A DNA stretch of 64,000 nucleotides from Pinus tabuliformis (taxonomy: Eukaryota > Streptophyta > Pinopsida > Pinales > Pinaceae): assembly GCA_031772625.1 (NCBI GenBank), contig CM062813.1, forward strand, positions 768,118,720 through 768,182,719, in the 5' to 3' direction. The notes under the pieces are model-generated. The model did not search any database and was not told where the DNA came from. It saw only the letters and a list, made by a program, of their open reading frames with translations. Both the position numbers and the translations under genes were made by a program. This document shows, piece after piece, positions 46,396-56,864 of the stretch. How positions within the stretch are numbered: position 1 is the first letter of the stretch; each line of letters begins with the position of its first letter.

Positions 46396-47061
46396 TAAGA
46401 AATCCTATGGTATTTGGAGTTTGATGGTTCAGTTAATAAGCTAGGAGTAGGGGCAGGAGTATGGATCCATAATACACAAAACAATCATGCAGAGGGTCAT
46501 GCTTATAGATTAAACTTCAGATGTACTAACAACATGGCAGAGTATGAAGCCCTCCTTTTAGGCCTTAAGCTAATCAAATATCTAGGAGCTGCAAAAGTTT
46601 CCATTCTAGGTGACTCTGACCTGATTATTCAACAGATGAAAGGCAACTTTGTTACAAATGACAATAGGCTAAGAGCTTATAGGACTGCTGCCACAGAAAT
46701 ACTTGATACCTTCACCGAATGCAAGCTTGCCAAAATTCCAAGAAGCCATAATCTACATGCACACAGCCTAGCTACTTTTGCTAGCACATGCAAGCTGCCA
46801 TTTGAGCCCAATCACCATTTCTCAGCTGAAATCAAACACAGGCCTGCAGTCCCAAACAATGTCAAAGACTGGCAAGTCTTTGAAAATGATGCACAGATCA
46901 ACAATTTCCTCACTTTACAGCAAGAATTTTCAAGCTTAAACATTGATGAAGATGCCATGGATGATTCCCAACAGCAAAATAACGAAAATCAACAAAATAT
47001 AACAACTATAGCAACAAATCAAATGTTGCACCCAACTATTTTTGATGACAAAAATATATAA
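46396..47061 (+). pseudogene. Archaeal-type RNase H (aRNH) of element C, upstream of RT
   Basis: WYLEFDGSVNKLGVGAGVWI (first Asp, about 46,410), NNMAEYEALLLGLKLIKYLG (Glu, about 46,525), ILGDSDLIIQQ (Asp, about 46,605) and RSHNLHAHSLATFAS (about 46,740). Three of the usual four acidic positions are kept; the last one is His where the family has Asp. It lies in the pol frame between the protease and the RT, separated from the protease linker by TAA 46,396-46,398 and from the RT by TAA 47,059-47,061, both at likely former Gln positions. This RNase H is in addition to the ordinary one after RT. Elements of this branch usually keep it after the ordinary RNase H. Confidence 0.88.
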
Positions 47062-48716
47062 GAGCTGAAACAAATGAATTGTGATGAAATAGCTGAAGCA
47101 GAGGCTGAAGTTATTGAACTGAAAGACAACTTTCTACCCACAGGCCTGACTCCCTTAGAAGACATTTTTGATTCAAATGATATCCCCAAAATGCCAAAGA
47201 TGCAACAATTAAATGCTGCAATTGAAGACTGTAACATTGGGACAGCTGAAAAGCCCAAAATGATAAAATTTTCCAAGTCTTTGCCTGCTGATCAAAAGCC
47301 AAAATATGTTGACTTGTTTAAAGAGTTCCATGATGTATTTGCATGGAGTTATGAGGACCTTAAGTCCTATGACACCTCAGTGATTCAACATACCATTCCC
47401 TTAAAGCTAAATCAAAAGCCCTTCAAACAGAAACTAAGGAGAATCAATCATGTGCTTCTCCCCTTGATTGAGAAAGAAGTGAAGAGAATGTTTGAAGCTG
47501 GTATCATAGCACCCATTAGATTTTCAGAATGGGTATCCAATCTTGTTCCCACAAGAAAGAAAACAGGTGAGATTAGACTATGTGTGGACTTAAGAAATCT
47601 GAACCAAGTATCCCTTAAAGACCACTAACCATTGCCAAAGATAGACCATATTCTACAAAGGGTTGTGGGGTCTTCAAGAATTTCTTTGCTTGATGGTTTC
47701 TTAGGATTCAATCAAATATTAGTTCACCTGGATGACCAAGACAAGACAACCTTTACAACACCGTGGGGAACCTTTCAATATGTGAAAATTTCTTTTGGGC
47801 TAAAGAATGCAGGTGCTACCTTTCAAAGGGCCATGGACATTGCATTTGCCAAAGAAATCCATGATTTCTTGGTGGTCTACCTTGATGACCTTACTCCTTT
47901 CTCAAAATCGGATCAAGAGCACCTTAAACACCTAAGGCAAGAATTCCTAACCTGTAGGAAATATGACATTTCCTTAAATCCTAAGAAATCTCTGTTCGGC
48001 CTAGAAGAAGGCAAATTTCTAGGCCATATCATTTCCAAATATGGGATTAGAATTGATCTGGAAAGGATCCAAGCCATTTTTCAAATCCCTTATCCAAGAA
48101 ACATCAAAGAATTGCAAGAATTCCTAGGAAAGATCAATTTCCTAAGGAGATTTATCCCTAACATGGCCGAGCTGATAAGAATGCTAAATAACATGTTAAA
48201 GAAGGATTCCAAGGTAAAATGGACTTTAGAAGCCAAGCAAGCCTTTGAGGGCATAAAATCTGCCTTAACCCAAGCCCCAGTCCTCACAAGCCCTCAACTT
48301 GATAAGGATTTCATCATTTTTCATTTGCATATGAACATTTCATAGCTGTTGTCCTTTTGCAAAAGGATGATCAAGGAAATGAAAAGAAAATTGCATTTTT
48401 CAGTAGAGCCCTTAGGGATGCACCCTTGAAGTATAAAATCATGGAGAAACAGGCCTATGCCCTGGTTAAGGCAATCAAAGATTTCAGAATTTACATTCTA
48501 TACTCCCATGTGATTGCTTATGTGCCAAATGTTGTTGTAAAAGACATATTAACTCAAGAGGGCATAGAAGGCAAAAGAGGCAAATGGATTGCCAATATCC
48601 TTGAGTATGACATTGAGATAAAGCCCACTAAACTGATAAAGGGACAAGGTTTAGCCAAACTGATGTCCGAAACCAATTTTCAAGCCTTAGACATTAATCA
48701 ACTGGACAATGAATAG
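47062..48716 (+). pseudogene. Reverse transcriptase-RNase H of element C
   Basis: FHDVFAWSYEDLKSYD, IIAPIRFSEWVSNLVPTRKK, IRLCVDLRNLNQVSLKDH, then TAA 47,626, LPKIDHILQRVVGSSRISLL with catalytic Asp in LLDGFLGFNQI, TPWGTFQYVKISFGLKNAGA, and the catalytic box VVYLDDLTPFS (about 47,875). The connection and RNase H follow: FLRRFIPNMAELIRMLN, then a frameshift near 48,318-48,345, then LLQKDDQGNEKKIAFFSRAL and MEKQAYALVKAIKDF. RT active-site Asp residues are all present. Stop TAG at 48,714-48,716 ends the segment where the family has Gln. The domain is nearly intact for its age. Confidence 0.92.
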
Positions 48717-50020
48717 GAGCTGGTGACTCCACAGATCAGTGAAGCTTTTTTGCAATCCCCATGGTATGTTGATATTTGTTTTATATTTTTAAACCTGTTT
48801 GCTCCCCCAGGGTTGTCCAGAACCAAAAAGAGATTTTTAAAGATGAAAGCATCAAAGTTTTGTGTCTTAGATAGTGCCCTGTTTTGGAAGAATCATGAAG
48901 GAATTTTGCTGAATTGTTTAACTTTAAATGAAACTGACAGTGTTATGAAAGAATTCCATGCAGGGGACTGTGGAGGGCACTTATATTGGAAGTCCACTGC
49001 TGATAAGATATTAAGGGCTGGTTTCTATTGGCCCTCCCTCTTTGCAGATGTCAAAAAGTTTGTTGTTTCATGCCACAAATGCCAAATCTTTGAAGGCAAA
49101 AGAAAGCTGTTGCCCTTGCCCCTTAAGCCCATTTCAACCGAGAAGCCTTTTCAACAATGGGGTCTTGACTTCATTGGAGAAATTCATCCATCCTCTTCTG
49201 GCCAACATAAGTGGATTGTAACAGCCACAAATTACTTTACCAAGTGGATTGAATCCATCCCATGTAGGCAAGCTAATGACTCAACCATCATCCAATTCCT
49301 TGAAACCAACATTTTGTCCAGATTTGGCTGTCCTGAGAAGATCATTACAAATAACTCTGCTGCCTTCAAATCCAAGAAAATGATAAGTTTTTGCCATAAA
49401 TTTCACATTGCCTTAGGCCAATCCACAGCCTATTACCCTCAAGGTAATGGCTTGGCCGAATCATCCAACAAGAGCCTGATTAACATCATTAAGAAAGTGC
49501 TGGAAGAAAACAAGAAGAACTGGCACAAAAACTTGTAAATTCCCTCTGAGCAGACAGATTTTCAACCAATAGATCCATTGGGATGAGCCCATATGAGTTA
49601 GTCTATGGCATGGAGGCCAAGTTCCCTTCTTCTTTGGGAATCCCCGTTATCAAATTGCTGCAAGAGATTCAGGCTGAGCCCAATGATATCCAAAGAAGAA
49701 TAAACCAAACCATCCATTTGCAGCAAACAAGAGAGCAAGTGTACGACATAGCTCAAACTTTACAAGAGAAGATCAAGAAAATGTTTGACAAAAGAACCAA
49801 GGCTGAAGATTTCTACATAGGCAAAAAAGTCTTAAGATGGGACTCAAGAAGAGAGGACGAAGGAAAGCATGGCAAGTTTGATTTCCTTTGGAAAGGCCCC
49901 TTTATTATTCATGTTGTGCAAGGCAACAACACATATTTTCTCAAGAGTTTGGATGGCACAAAAGCTGAAGAAGGCCCTGTCAATGGCCGAATGCTAAAGC
50001 ACTATCATGATCCCTTTTGA
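48717..50020 (+). pseudogene. Integrase of element C, catalytic Asp lost
   Basis: Zinc domain (EFHAGDCGGHLY, CHKCQIFEGKRK), core with WGLDFIGEIHPSSSGQH (first Asp), KIITNNSAAFKS (second Asp replaced by Asn), GLAESSNKSLI (Glu kept), then a TAA at 49,536 and a frame change before MSPYELVYGMEAKFPSSLG. The C-terminal domain ends in FLWKGPFIIHVVQGNNTYFL and GRMLKHYHDPF* at 50,020. The Asn substitution alone would abolish strand transfer, so this copy could move only with help. Confidence 0.9.
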
Positions 50021-50408
50021 TGTATATAACTCAGCTCTATTTTTGTACATTAGTATTTGTATATTCATCACTTTTATTTTTCAGCAGTCTAAAAGGGAAT
50101 AACGCAGCAAATTTTGAAGGAAGGATCAAAGCAAATGCACCATTCAGATCTCTGTTTTGAATTTATCTCAAAAAGCAAGTGCTCAAGCAGATTTGAATAT
50201 GTTTACAAGCACCCAAAAGGCAAGAAGCAGAGCTGTAATTTTTCTGCAATTCAGCTCAAAAGGATACTGCATATCAGCTTATAAGAATTCAGTCAAAGGC
50301 ATTAAGAAGAAGGAGAATTTCAGTTTACAGCAACAATTGAAGATCAAGGCATTCTGACCTGTTGTTCTTGGCTTTTCATCTGGAAAAGCCATCCCCAAGT
50401 GGAGCCAC
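50021..50408 (+). other. 3' untranslated region of element C
   Basis: Short AT-rich stretch between integrase and the 3' LTR; a 66-codon open frame at 50,157-50,357 has no recognised similarity. Just before the LTR is TCCCCAAGTGGAGCCAC (50,392-50,408), which is not a normal polypurine tract and is close to the reverse complement of the primer-binding site. Confidence 0.6.
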
Positions 50409-53400
50409 TGTTAGCCTCCTATTGCAATAGGTTTCATATTTCATGATTGACTGTTTTAAATGCCAAATATGTCATCTTTTTCATGCTGCAAATGTTCCAT
50501 ATTTCCAAGAAAACTCAGAAAAATTTAAAAAATGTAAAGAGGGTATGCCCTAAAAGAATAATCAAAGGGAAAAAAGAATGAATTGGCCAAAGAAAAAATA
50601 AATGAAATGAACCCCAAACAAGAGGCCAGGAAAGTGTGCAAGCTCAAAGGCCACTACTATATTCCATTTTTGATGAATTGTTCCATTTTTGAAGAGTTTT
50701 TCAGTTAAGGGAAGGCCAAACAGCTTAATCTTGGCTTCCCTAGGTTTAAATTTCTTGTTTTTGAAGATAAAGAATGAATATCTATCCAAACTGTTTAATC
50801 TTGGCAGATTTATAGATAGGTAGAGAAGCAAGGGCGCTCAACAGTTTAATCTGAGCCCCAGAAGGCATAAGGATCGACTTAGATAGGAGGATAGCCAAAA
50901 GAAAAGATGAAAAGCTGGGTTTGCTAGTTCAAGTGCACCCAAACCAAAAAGAAGAGAAAATGCTAGGTAAGTAGGCTGGGTAGGTAGTTCTGAGGTGGCA
51001 GAATGATGATTTGTGATCCATTTCAAGTTTCCAAGTGTTAAATCTATTTAGATCACAAGTATAAGGCAAAATCCATTTGGAGCAGCTCAAGCGAGGCATG
51101 TCTAACTTCCCCTTCTTCCTTTTCCCCAAATCATTCACTAACTTCCCCTAAAGATGTTAAGATCTGCTTGACATCTCTAAAAATTCATCATGTTTCATAA
51201 CATTTGCCTAAGTAAAGACCTGCTTTACTTAGGACTGCTTGTATTTCTTCTATAAGTCCTATTTCCCCTTTGAAGCCTAAGATTTATATCCTTAGCGCTT
51301 TTATGATCAAAATTCATATTAACTTCTAACTTATTATGTAAATCCCTATTTGTTTCCCCTTCCCCTACTAAAATATGTTATAAATCCCCTTTATATACAT
51401 ATCGCCTCCCTTTGGTTGAAAAATAACCATAAATATCCCTTGGGAACTACTAAGTTTACTTGAAACTTAGTAAGAACCCTCATCTTGCCTCTCAAACCAT
51501 CTTCCAATGCATTAGGACTCATTCCTATGCATAAAATCCCTTCCAAAATATAAAATCCCTCTTTTCATACTTTTGGACCCCTTCCAAAAGCATTGACAAC
51601 CCTCTTTTCATGCATAAAGACCCTTCCGATCATACAAAAGCCCCTTTGTATTATAAAAACCCTCCTTCGATTGGAATTTCCCCCCTCCGACGCGATATCC
51701 CTGTCGGAGGTGGTAGCAGTGATGGCCCTTTATATATATAACTCCTTCCCCCTTGCCCCGATGCGATATCGCTATCGCATCCGAAGCGATATCGCTATCG
51801 GGAGCCCTCCGTACCATATATTTCATATATTCCGCATTCATCCGCTTTAATCGATTCTTCCCTTTTATCGTTATAACCTAAGTTTTTCATAAAACTTAGG
51901 TTTTAAGGTAAAAACCCCTTTTTATCGCAAAACCCCGCAATATCGCATCGCAAGCGCATATGTATATAAAGCCCCGCCCCCGGGTTTTCCCCGATTGCGA
52001 TATTGCGACTTAATCCTAGCCGTCCAATCGCCCCCACCCAGATCAATGGCCAATATTGCATCGCATCGCATCGCATATCGCATCGCTATTGCATATGTAT
52101 TAAGGCCCGCCCTATGGTTCTCCGCCGATGTGATATGCCAATTTATTGGCAGCCGTTGGATCAAGCCTTAGATCTGACGGCCCATATTAAATCGCACCCC
52201 CCCATTTCGCTTGCCCAGTGCTATGTGTTAAAAGCCATTCCTCTCCCGATCGTCGATGCAATATCGGCGATCGCTCCATCGCTGATCCCATATATATATA
52301 TAAAGCCCTCCACCCGCCGATAGCGATATCCCCGACTTCATCACTGCCGTTGGATTTGCCTCCACGTGATCCAACGACCCAGATCTAATCTTAGCTACAG
52401 TGTCGCTCTCGCTCCATTTTTTCACGAATTTTGCGTATAATTGGTCTTTTTATTTGTAAAGGAAAAAGAGGCCATTTCTTCATTATTTCATGCGTATGCC
52501 TGTATGCGCTATAGTCAAAGAAAAACATGCATTCTTAAGCCATTTTGATCGCTCCAAAGCCCAGTTTTTGCTCCAGGAAGCTAGCCTAGGCCTCAGCACA
52601 GTCATCAGCATGCAGATCCTCCTCTATTTTGCAGTCATTTCTTCCTTTTTGATCGAATTTCAATCGGCCAATGCCGATACTCATCCAAAAGCTCGTAGAG
52701 GTGCCACCACAGCTATTTTTGCCATAAAGTGGCAAAAAAGGGGAGATTTGACAGTTCAAAGTGTATCAGTGGAAAGATAAGGCCCAGATTCAAGTTTAAG
52801 TGTATCAGTGAAGCGACAAAGAGTATCAGTGAAGCGGCAAAGTGTATCAGTGGAAATCATAAAGCCCACAACAGGGAAACATTAAAAGCCTCCATAAAAG
52901 TCAAAGAAAGCAGTAAAAGCCATTTAGGGCTCTCAGATCACAGCTAATGATGTTTAAAGCCACCTGAGAGCAGTGGATCAAAGCCCAAAGCACAGTTATG
53001 GCTAAATGAACAGCACAGAGCCATAAGGACACATATCAACTCATTTTTGAGGCAGCTACCTCAGCGCAGTAGTTAGATAGATATTTTATGCATTTATTTC
53101 AGGATAAGTTAGATTAAAAGCACTTATTCCCTCAGATCTGTTTAAGATCTGCTGTTGTAGATATTTTTTGGATATTTTCTCTATATATACCACCCTCAGC
53201 TATGTATTAAGGGTTGGTTGGTTGATAACTCCTCTCCAGACTTGCGTTGTATTCTTTGAGAGCCTCTATAATCAAAGATTGCTGGAATGCTTGGATGATA
53301 AACTGTCTGTTGTGATTTAATGGCTGAAGAGTGACTATGGAATTCTTGTGCTTCTACATGGCTCAATAAGTGTTTCTTACCTCTGTTTACAGTTTATATA

Positions 53401-54030
53401 TGTTTATGCCACCATTGTGTCACCATCTAAATAGTAGGAAGGAAGAATAGCTTAGACTTTGCTTAGCAGCACTCTATGCTCAATTTCTGTTATTTCTACA
53501 TGTTTTTCTTCAGAAATAGTTATGAATATGGATACTTAAATGATCATGTTTACATTGTTTCTTTCATATATGACTATTATTTAGGAATTCTTGACTGCTC
53601 CTAGATAAACGTTCATTCACCTTCCTTCTCTATTAGCTGATGAAAGATTCTTAGTTGCCTTTCATCTCTGACCTTCATTCCATCTTTATTCCAGCTTGAT
53701 ATTGTTCTATGTGTAGCTATCCTGCTCTGTATTCCTCTTGTGACCAAGAAAACGCACCAGCAACCCTAATCCATGACTCCATGCCCAATGGTTTGAACTT
53801 CTCACACTATGCATCCCAACTCTACTTGAAAGCATCATCCTTCCCACCAAAACTTAAACAAAACCCAAAGAACACCATAACTAGCCTAAAATCATATCAA
53901 AACAAAGCTAAATTTTAAAGAGAGAGCCATCTCTGATTGCAGGTAGGCTAGAACCTGCAGTCCAAAGATTGGTTTGTGGTTACCTTGGCCGTATCCCTTA
54001 AGGAGCCAAGGGACAACGTGAGTGTTAACA
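50409..54030 (+). repeat. 3' LTR of element C (3,622 bp)
   Basis: TGTTAGCCTCCTATTGC to AGTGTTAACA. It is collinear with the 5' LTR, including the TATA module array (51,700-52,410) and the 21-bp repeats (about 52,760-52,855). The ATCGC repeat between modules 2 and 3 is longer than in the 5' LTR. It is followed by the GGTTC target duplication. Confidence 0.93.
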
Positions 54031-54035
54031 GGTTC

Positions 54036-54590
54036 CCAGTGTATATCCTCATCTTTTGATGTTTCTTGATCGTTTTTGTCATTAGGAGGCTTTTATTGTA
54101 GAATCCTTGTCCCACCTTCCTTCAAACCTTCCATGTCTTTCTTCAAATCTTCCATGCCTTTCTTCCAATATGCTTTCATACCATCGATATCAGCTTTCAT
54201 GGCATAGATAAAAATATTTATCTTTTGCTTCTCTAGAATATCATTTACCCTTATTTTCAATTTTTGAAAGTCCTAAATGTGCTCTTCCATTGAACCCTTT
54301 TGTTTGACATTTATCGATTGTCTAAAGAAGGTGTTTCTCTTTGTATCCTCATAATGTGCTATCATTTCCTCCGTGAAAATTGACCACGTAACAAGTGGTT
54401 TACGAGAACAAAGCCCTTTATACCATAAAAATTGATCTGGTTCTAATTATGAAGATGAAATACATACCTTTTGTAACAGTGGTACACCATGTAGATCAAA
54501 ATATTTCTCCATCTGTAGTATCCAATTTACCGGATCCTTGCCATCAAACTTCCTCATCTCGCTTTTTCTTGATTTTAGGAGCTCGATCTT
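54036..54590 (-). pseudogene. Gag N-terminal half of the chromovirus-like element
   Basis: Minus-strand frame from about 54,590 with MRKFDGKDPVNWILQMEKYF (Met at 54,557), a classic chromovirus capsid start, then FLWYKGLCSRKPLVTWSIFT, EEMIAHYEDTKRNTFFRQ and a coiled, charged tail (AYWKKGMEDLKKDMEGLKEG). Stops: TAA near 54,450, TAG near 54,274, TAA near 54,097, all fitting lost Gln or Glu codons. It is cut at 54,035 by insertion of element C; the continuation is the repeat segment at 40,227 and below. Confidence 0.8.
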
Positions 54591-55330
54591 GAAATGACTG
54601 TAACTATGTAACTTTAGATCTTTAATTTCTTAAATCCCGGCCCGCAGTAACCCTCTGCGTCCTCTTTCCAATGCCACCAGTCAGATCGAAATTGGATTCT
54701 CCAAGAAAGAGTTATGCACAATCTCCCAAGATGACTTGATTATATACCTTTTCAGAAGAGCGAACTTGTATGAAGTTCCACGTGTCACTGTTTTCACCTT
54801 CACATATGAAAAATATACACAGAAAACTACAGTCCATCCTCTTTATGCAACTTCTTAAGAAATTTCAATCTGATGCTTAGAGTGAATGTTATGATGATTT
54901 TCCCAAGGTCACCTCTTTAAAATGTAATTCAGGGGTCTACAAAAACCCTAACTTCATCAGATCATATATCTGAAAATATAGTGACACAAGATTTGAAATT
55001 CAAACATGAGGTTTAGACTGCTTTCTTATCAAATGGGTTTTTCTTTTACGTTCTAAAACATCGTAGCGAAAACGTTATAGTGAAAATTCCACACTGACCT
55101 ATTTTAGATGAAATTCTGGAGCTTGCAAAAACCCTAACTACTTTAGGTCATATATCCGAAAATGTAGCAACAAAAGATCTGAAATTCGGACCCAAGGTTT
55201 AGCGATATTTGGTCTCACATGGGTTTTGTTGTTAGATTCTGAAACGTCGCAGAGAAAAAGTTATAGAGAAAAGGCCATAATGACTTGTTTGGAGCAGCGA
55301 AACCCTAGAATCCAATGCTCTAATACCAAA
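54591..55330 (-). repeat. Leader of the chromovirus-like element with repeated blocks
   Basis: Between LTR and Gag are two diverged copies of a block of about 185 bp that share AAAACCCTAACT, ATCATATATC or GTCATATATC, GAAAAT-TAG and GAAATTC (near 54,940-55,020 and 55,125-55,205), with a shorter third part near 55,270-55,320. Primer site on the minus strand at 55,317-55,328, TGGTATTAGAGC, tRNA-iMet-like, three bases from the LTR. Confidence 0.65.
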
Positions 55331-55639
55331 TGTTATGAAACCAACTCACAAAAGGATAGAAAAGATAGATCAACGCCTTAGAATTTAGCCTCTTTGAGGG
55401 GGCAAGCTCCTTTACACTACACAAATGAACAATTCTTGGATGATACAAATGACAAGACCTCCTTTCTATATATAGGAGTCTAAGGGGTCATAATAAATCA
55501 GAGCCGACATAACAATAATAATGTAAGGGCACAATAATAACAATAGTGGGCTTCTATGGGGCACAATAATAACAATACGGGGACTACATAGACACAACAA
55601 TATAATAAGGGGTTACGCTAGTAGTCTAGGGACCTAACA
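55331..55639 (-). repeat. 5' LTR of the chromovirus-like element (309 bp)
   Basis: Partner of 38,786-39,117. On the minus strand it starts TGTTAGGTCCC at 55,639 and ends GTTTCATAACA at 55,331. It is followed by the TTTAA duplication at 55,640-55,644. Confidence 0.9.
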
Positions 55640-55644
55640 TTTAA

Positions 55645-55917
55645 CAACTTATTTCATGCCCGCATAGATTTTGGTGGCATAGAAGTATGAATCCATGAAT
55701 GTTTTTGGCTCGGGAAAATGGTACATAAGATTGTATGCTGCAAGAAATGTAGCAAGCTTATGCCTGCTGCCATTGTTCAAATTCATAGTCTTCACATCAA
55801 TATGTGAAACAATCCAACTGATCACATTTGCACATGGGAAGGCTGGATATATGCATGCAGCCCTATGTATCCATGATTTTTGGACATTAATGTATACCTG
55901 CCAGTCCTCTAGATCTG
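55645..55917 (-). pseudogene. Old coding remnant, 5' part
   Basis: Minus-strand codons DLEDWQVYINVQKSWIHRAA, CANVISWIVSHIDVKTMNLN, RHKLATFLAAYNLMYHFPEP, SYFYATKIYAGMK, then a TAA at 55,649. The frame is open from the edge of element D (55,917) and would continue upstream beyond that element, outside the window. Downstream it links to the 38,785 segment. Family not recognised. Confidence 0.5.
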
Positions 55918-56820
55918 TGTTGGGCAGGGGATCCCCCCATAGCAGGTTTTTGGGGCTTAAAGCCTGAGTTTTGGTCAATGTAATGTAAAGATCCCACAAA
56001 ATGCGGGTGCGGAGCGCGAGAATCTAGGGTTATCTTCCCTAAAATAATGTAATTTAATATAGACTGTGTCGACCTACCCATGGTCCGCGGACCATGGGAT
56101 TGTATAAATAGAGCGAGGCTCTAAGGGTAGAAAGCAGTTTTAGCTTGGAAAAGTAATATGGGTTTTGATTAAGGGATTAAGCTCTGAGTCTATAAGTCCA
56201 AGTCTTGGGTTGTAGTAGTAGGAAGAGGCTTTGCAGATGTGTGCGCAAAGGCCCGGTAGAGTCTGCAGCTGTGTGCGTGGACCCCTGTAGCTGAGTGCAC
56301 AGGGCGAAGTTGGGATTGTATCTGAACAAAGGATTAATAAAAGATAAGTTGATTCTGGAATATTGTGCATTTGCTCATAGATCTGTGTGTTTATGCTTCT
56401 ATTATGTTTATTCATCGCTTTATGGTTTTATGATTGCGCGCACTTGGTATGAATGTTGAATGGTTAATAAGAATATTGGGTATACACAATTAAGTCCAAA
56501 TATATAATAATAGCATAGTGAAGATCAAAGATCTAGATAGCACATCTTCGTGCTCTTTACAGAGCTGCGTGGAAGCAGTCGCACTAGTCACGAAGGTTAG
56601 ACAACTGCGCAGAGCAGCGCAAGTGCGCAGGTTGGGCTTGATAATTTCCTAAGACCCCATCAAGACATCCTTAGGGTGCAGAAACCTGGTTCTAGCACCC
56701 TCCCATACTACCTCGGGTGAGACCTCGAGCACCGCGCACTGTAGCTGAAAGGGCCGGTAGTTTCGGGATTTGTTTGGCTAAATCACTTCTAAACCTGGGT
56801 TAGGCCCCATCAAGCCAACA
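55918..56820 (+). repeat. 5' LTR of element D (903 bp)
   Basis: Starts TGTTGGGCAG, ends AAGCCAACA, giving TGTTGG...CCAACA inverted termini. TATAAATA at 56,103-56,110, AATAAA at 56,337-56,342. It matches 63,558-64,000 with visible divergence, roughly one difference in 12-18 bases in the parts compared, so the insertion is older than element C. Confidence 0.9.
56077..56098. promoter_or_regulatory. Perfect 22-bp palindrome next to the TATA box of the element D LTR
   Basis: Core CCATGGTCCGCGGACCATGG with one more C and G outside, identical to its own reverse complement. It ends 4 bp before TATAAATA. The 3' LTR keeps it with a single substitution (63,717-63,738). A binding site for a dimeric factor or a stem in the transcript is possible; no known factor is claimed. 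Confidence 0.75.
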
Positions 56821-56822
56821 AA

Positions 56823-56842
56823 TGGTTTCGTTGTCGAGACTG
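56823..56842 (+). promoter_or_regulatory. Degenerate primer-binding site of element D
   Basis: TGGTTTCGTTGTCGAGACTG lies two bases after the LTR. It aligns with a tRNA-Asp-type site (TGGCGCCGTTGCCGGGGA) at 11 of 18 positions; most differences are C-to-T or G-to-A. Position is right; the tRNA identity is tentative. Confidence 0.5.
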
Positions 56843-56864
56843 AGATCTGCCTAAGGGACGTCTG

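Larger units (their letters stand above)
40233..54030 (+). mobile_element. Complete Tat-like Ty3 element C with 3.6-kb LTRs (13,798 bp)
   Basis: Plus-strand element nested in the chromovirus. Perfect target duplication GGTTC (40,228-40,232 and 54,031-54,035). LTRs 40,233-43,836 and 50,409-54,030, primer site for tRNA-Arg, Gag, protease, aRNH, RT-RNase H, integrase. In aligned LTR stretches I see only a few differences per 100 bp, so this is among the youngest insertions here, yet pol already has five in-frame stops and two frameshifts. The very long LTRs, the tRNA-Arg primer and the aRNH all point to the Tat/Ogre branch; the aRNH position before RT is unusual. Confidence 0.93.
38786..55639 (-). 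mobile_element. Chromovirus-like Ty3 element, minus strand, hosting a nested Tat-like element
   Basis: Short LTRs (332 and 309 bp) with TGTTA...TAACA ends bound a 16.85-kb interval. Perfect target duplication: TTTAA at 38,781-38,785 and 55,640-55,644. Primer site and polypurine tract agree with minus orientation. Most of the length (40,233-54,030) is a later nested insertion. The element's own internal sequence is only about 2.4 kb: leader and Gag on the right, scrambled protease, integrase and RNase H pieces on the left. RT is missing. It inserted into the minus-strand coding remnant. Confidence 0.9.
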
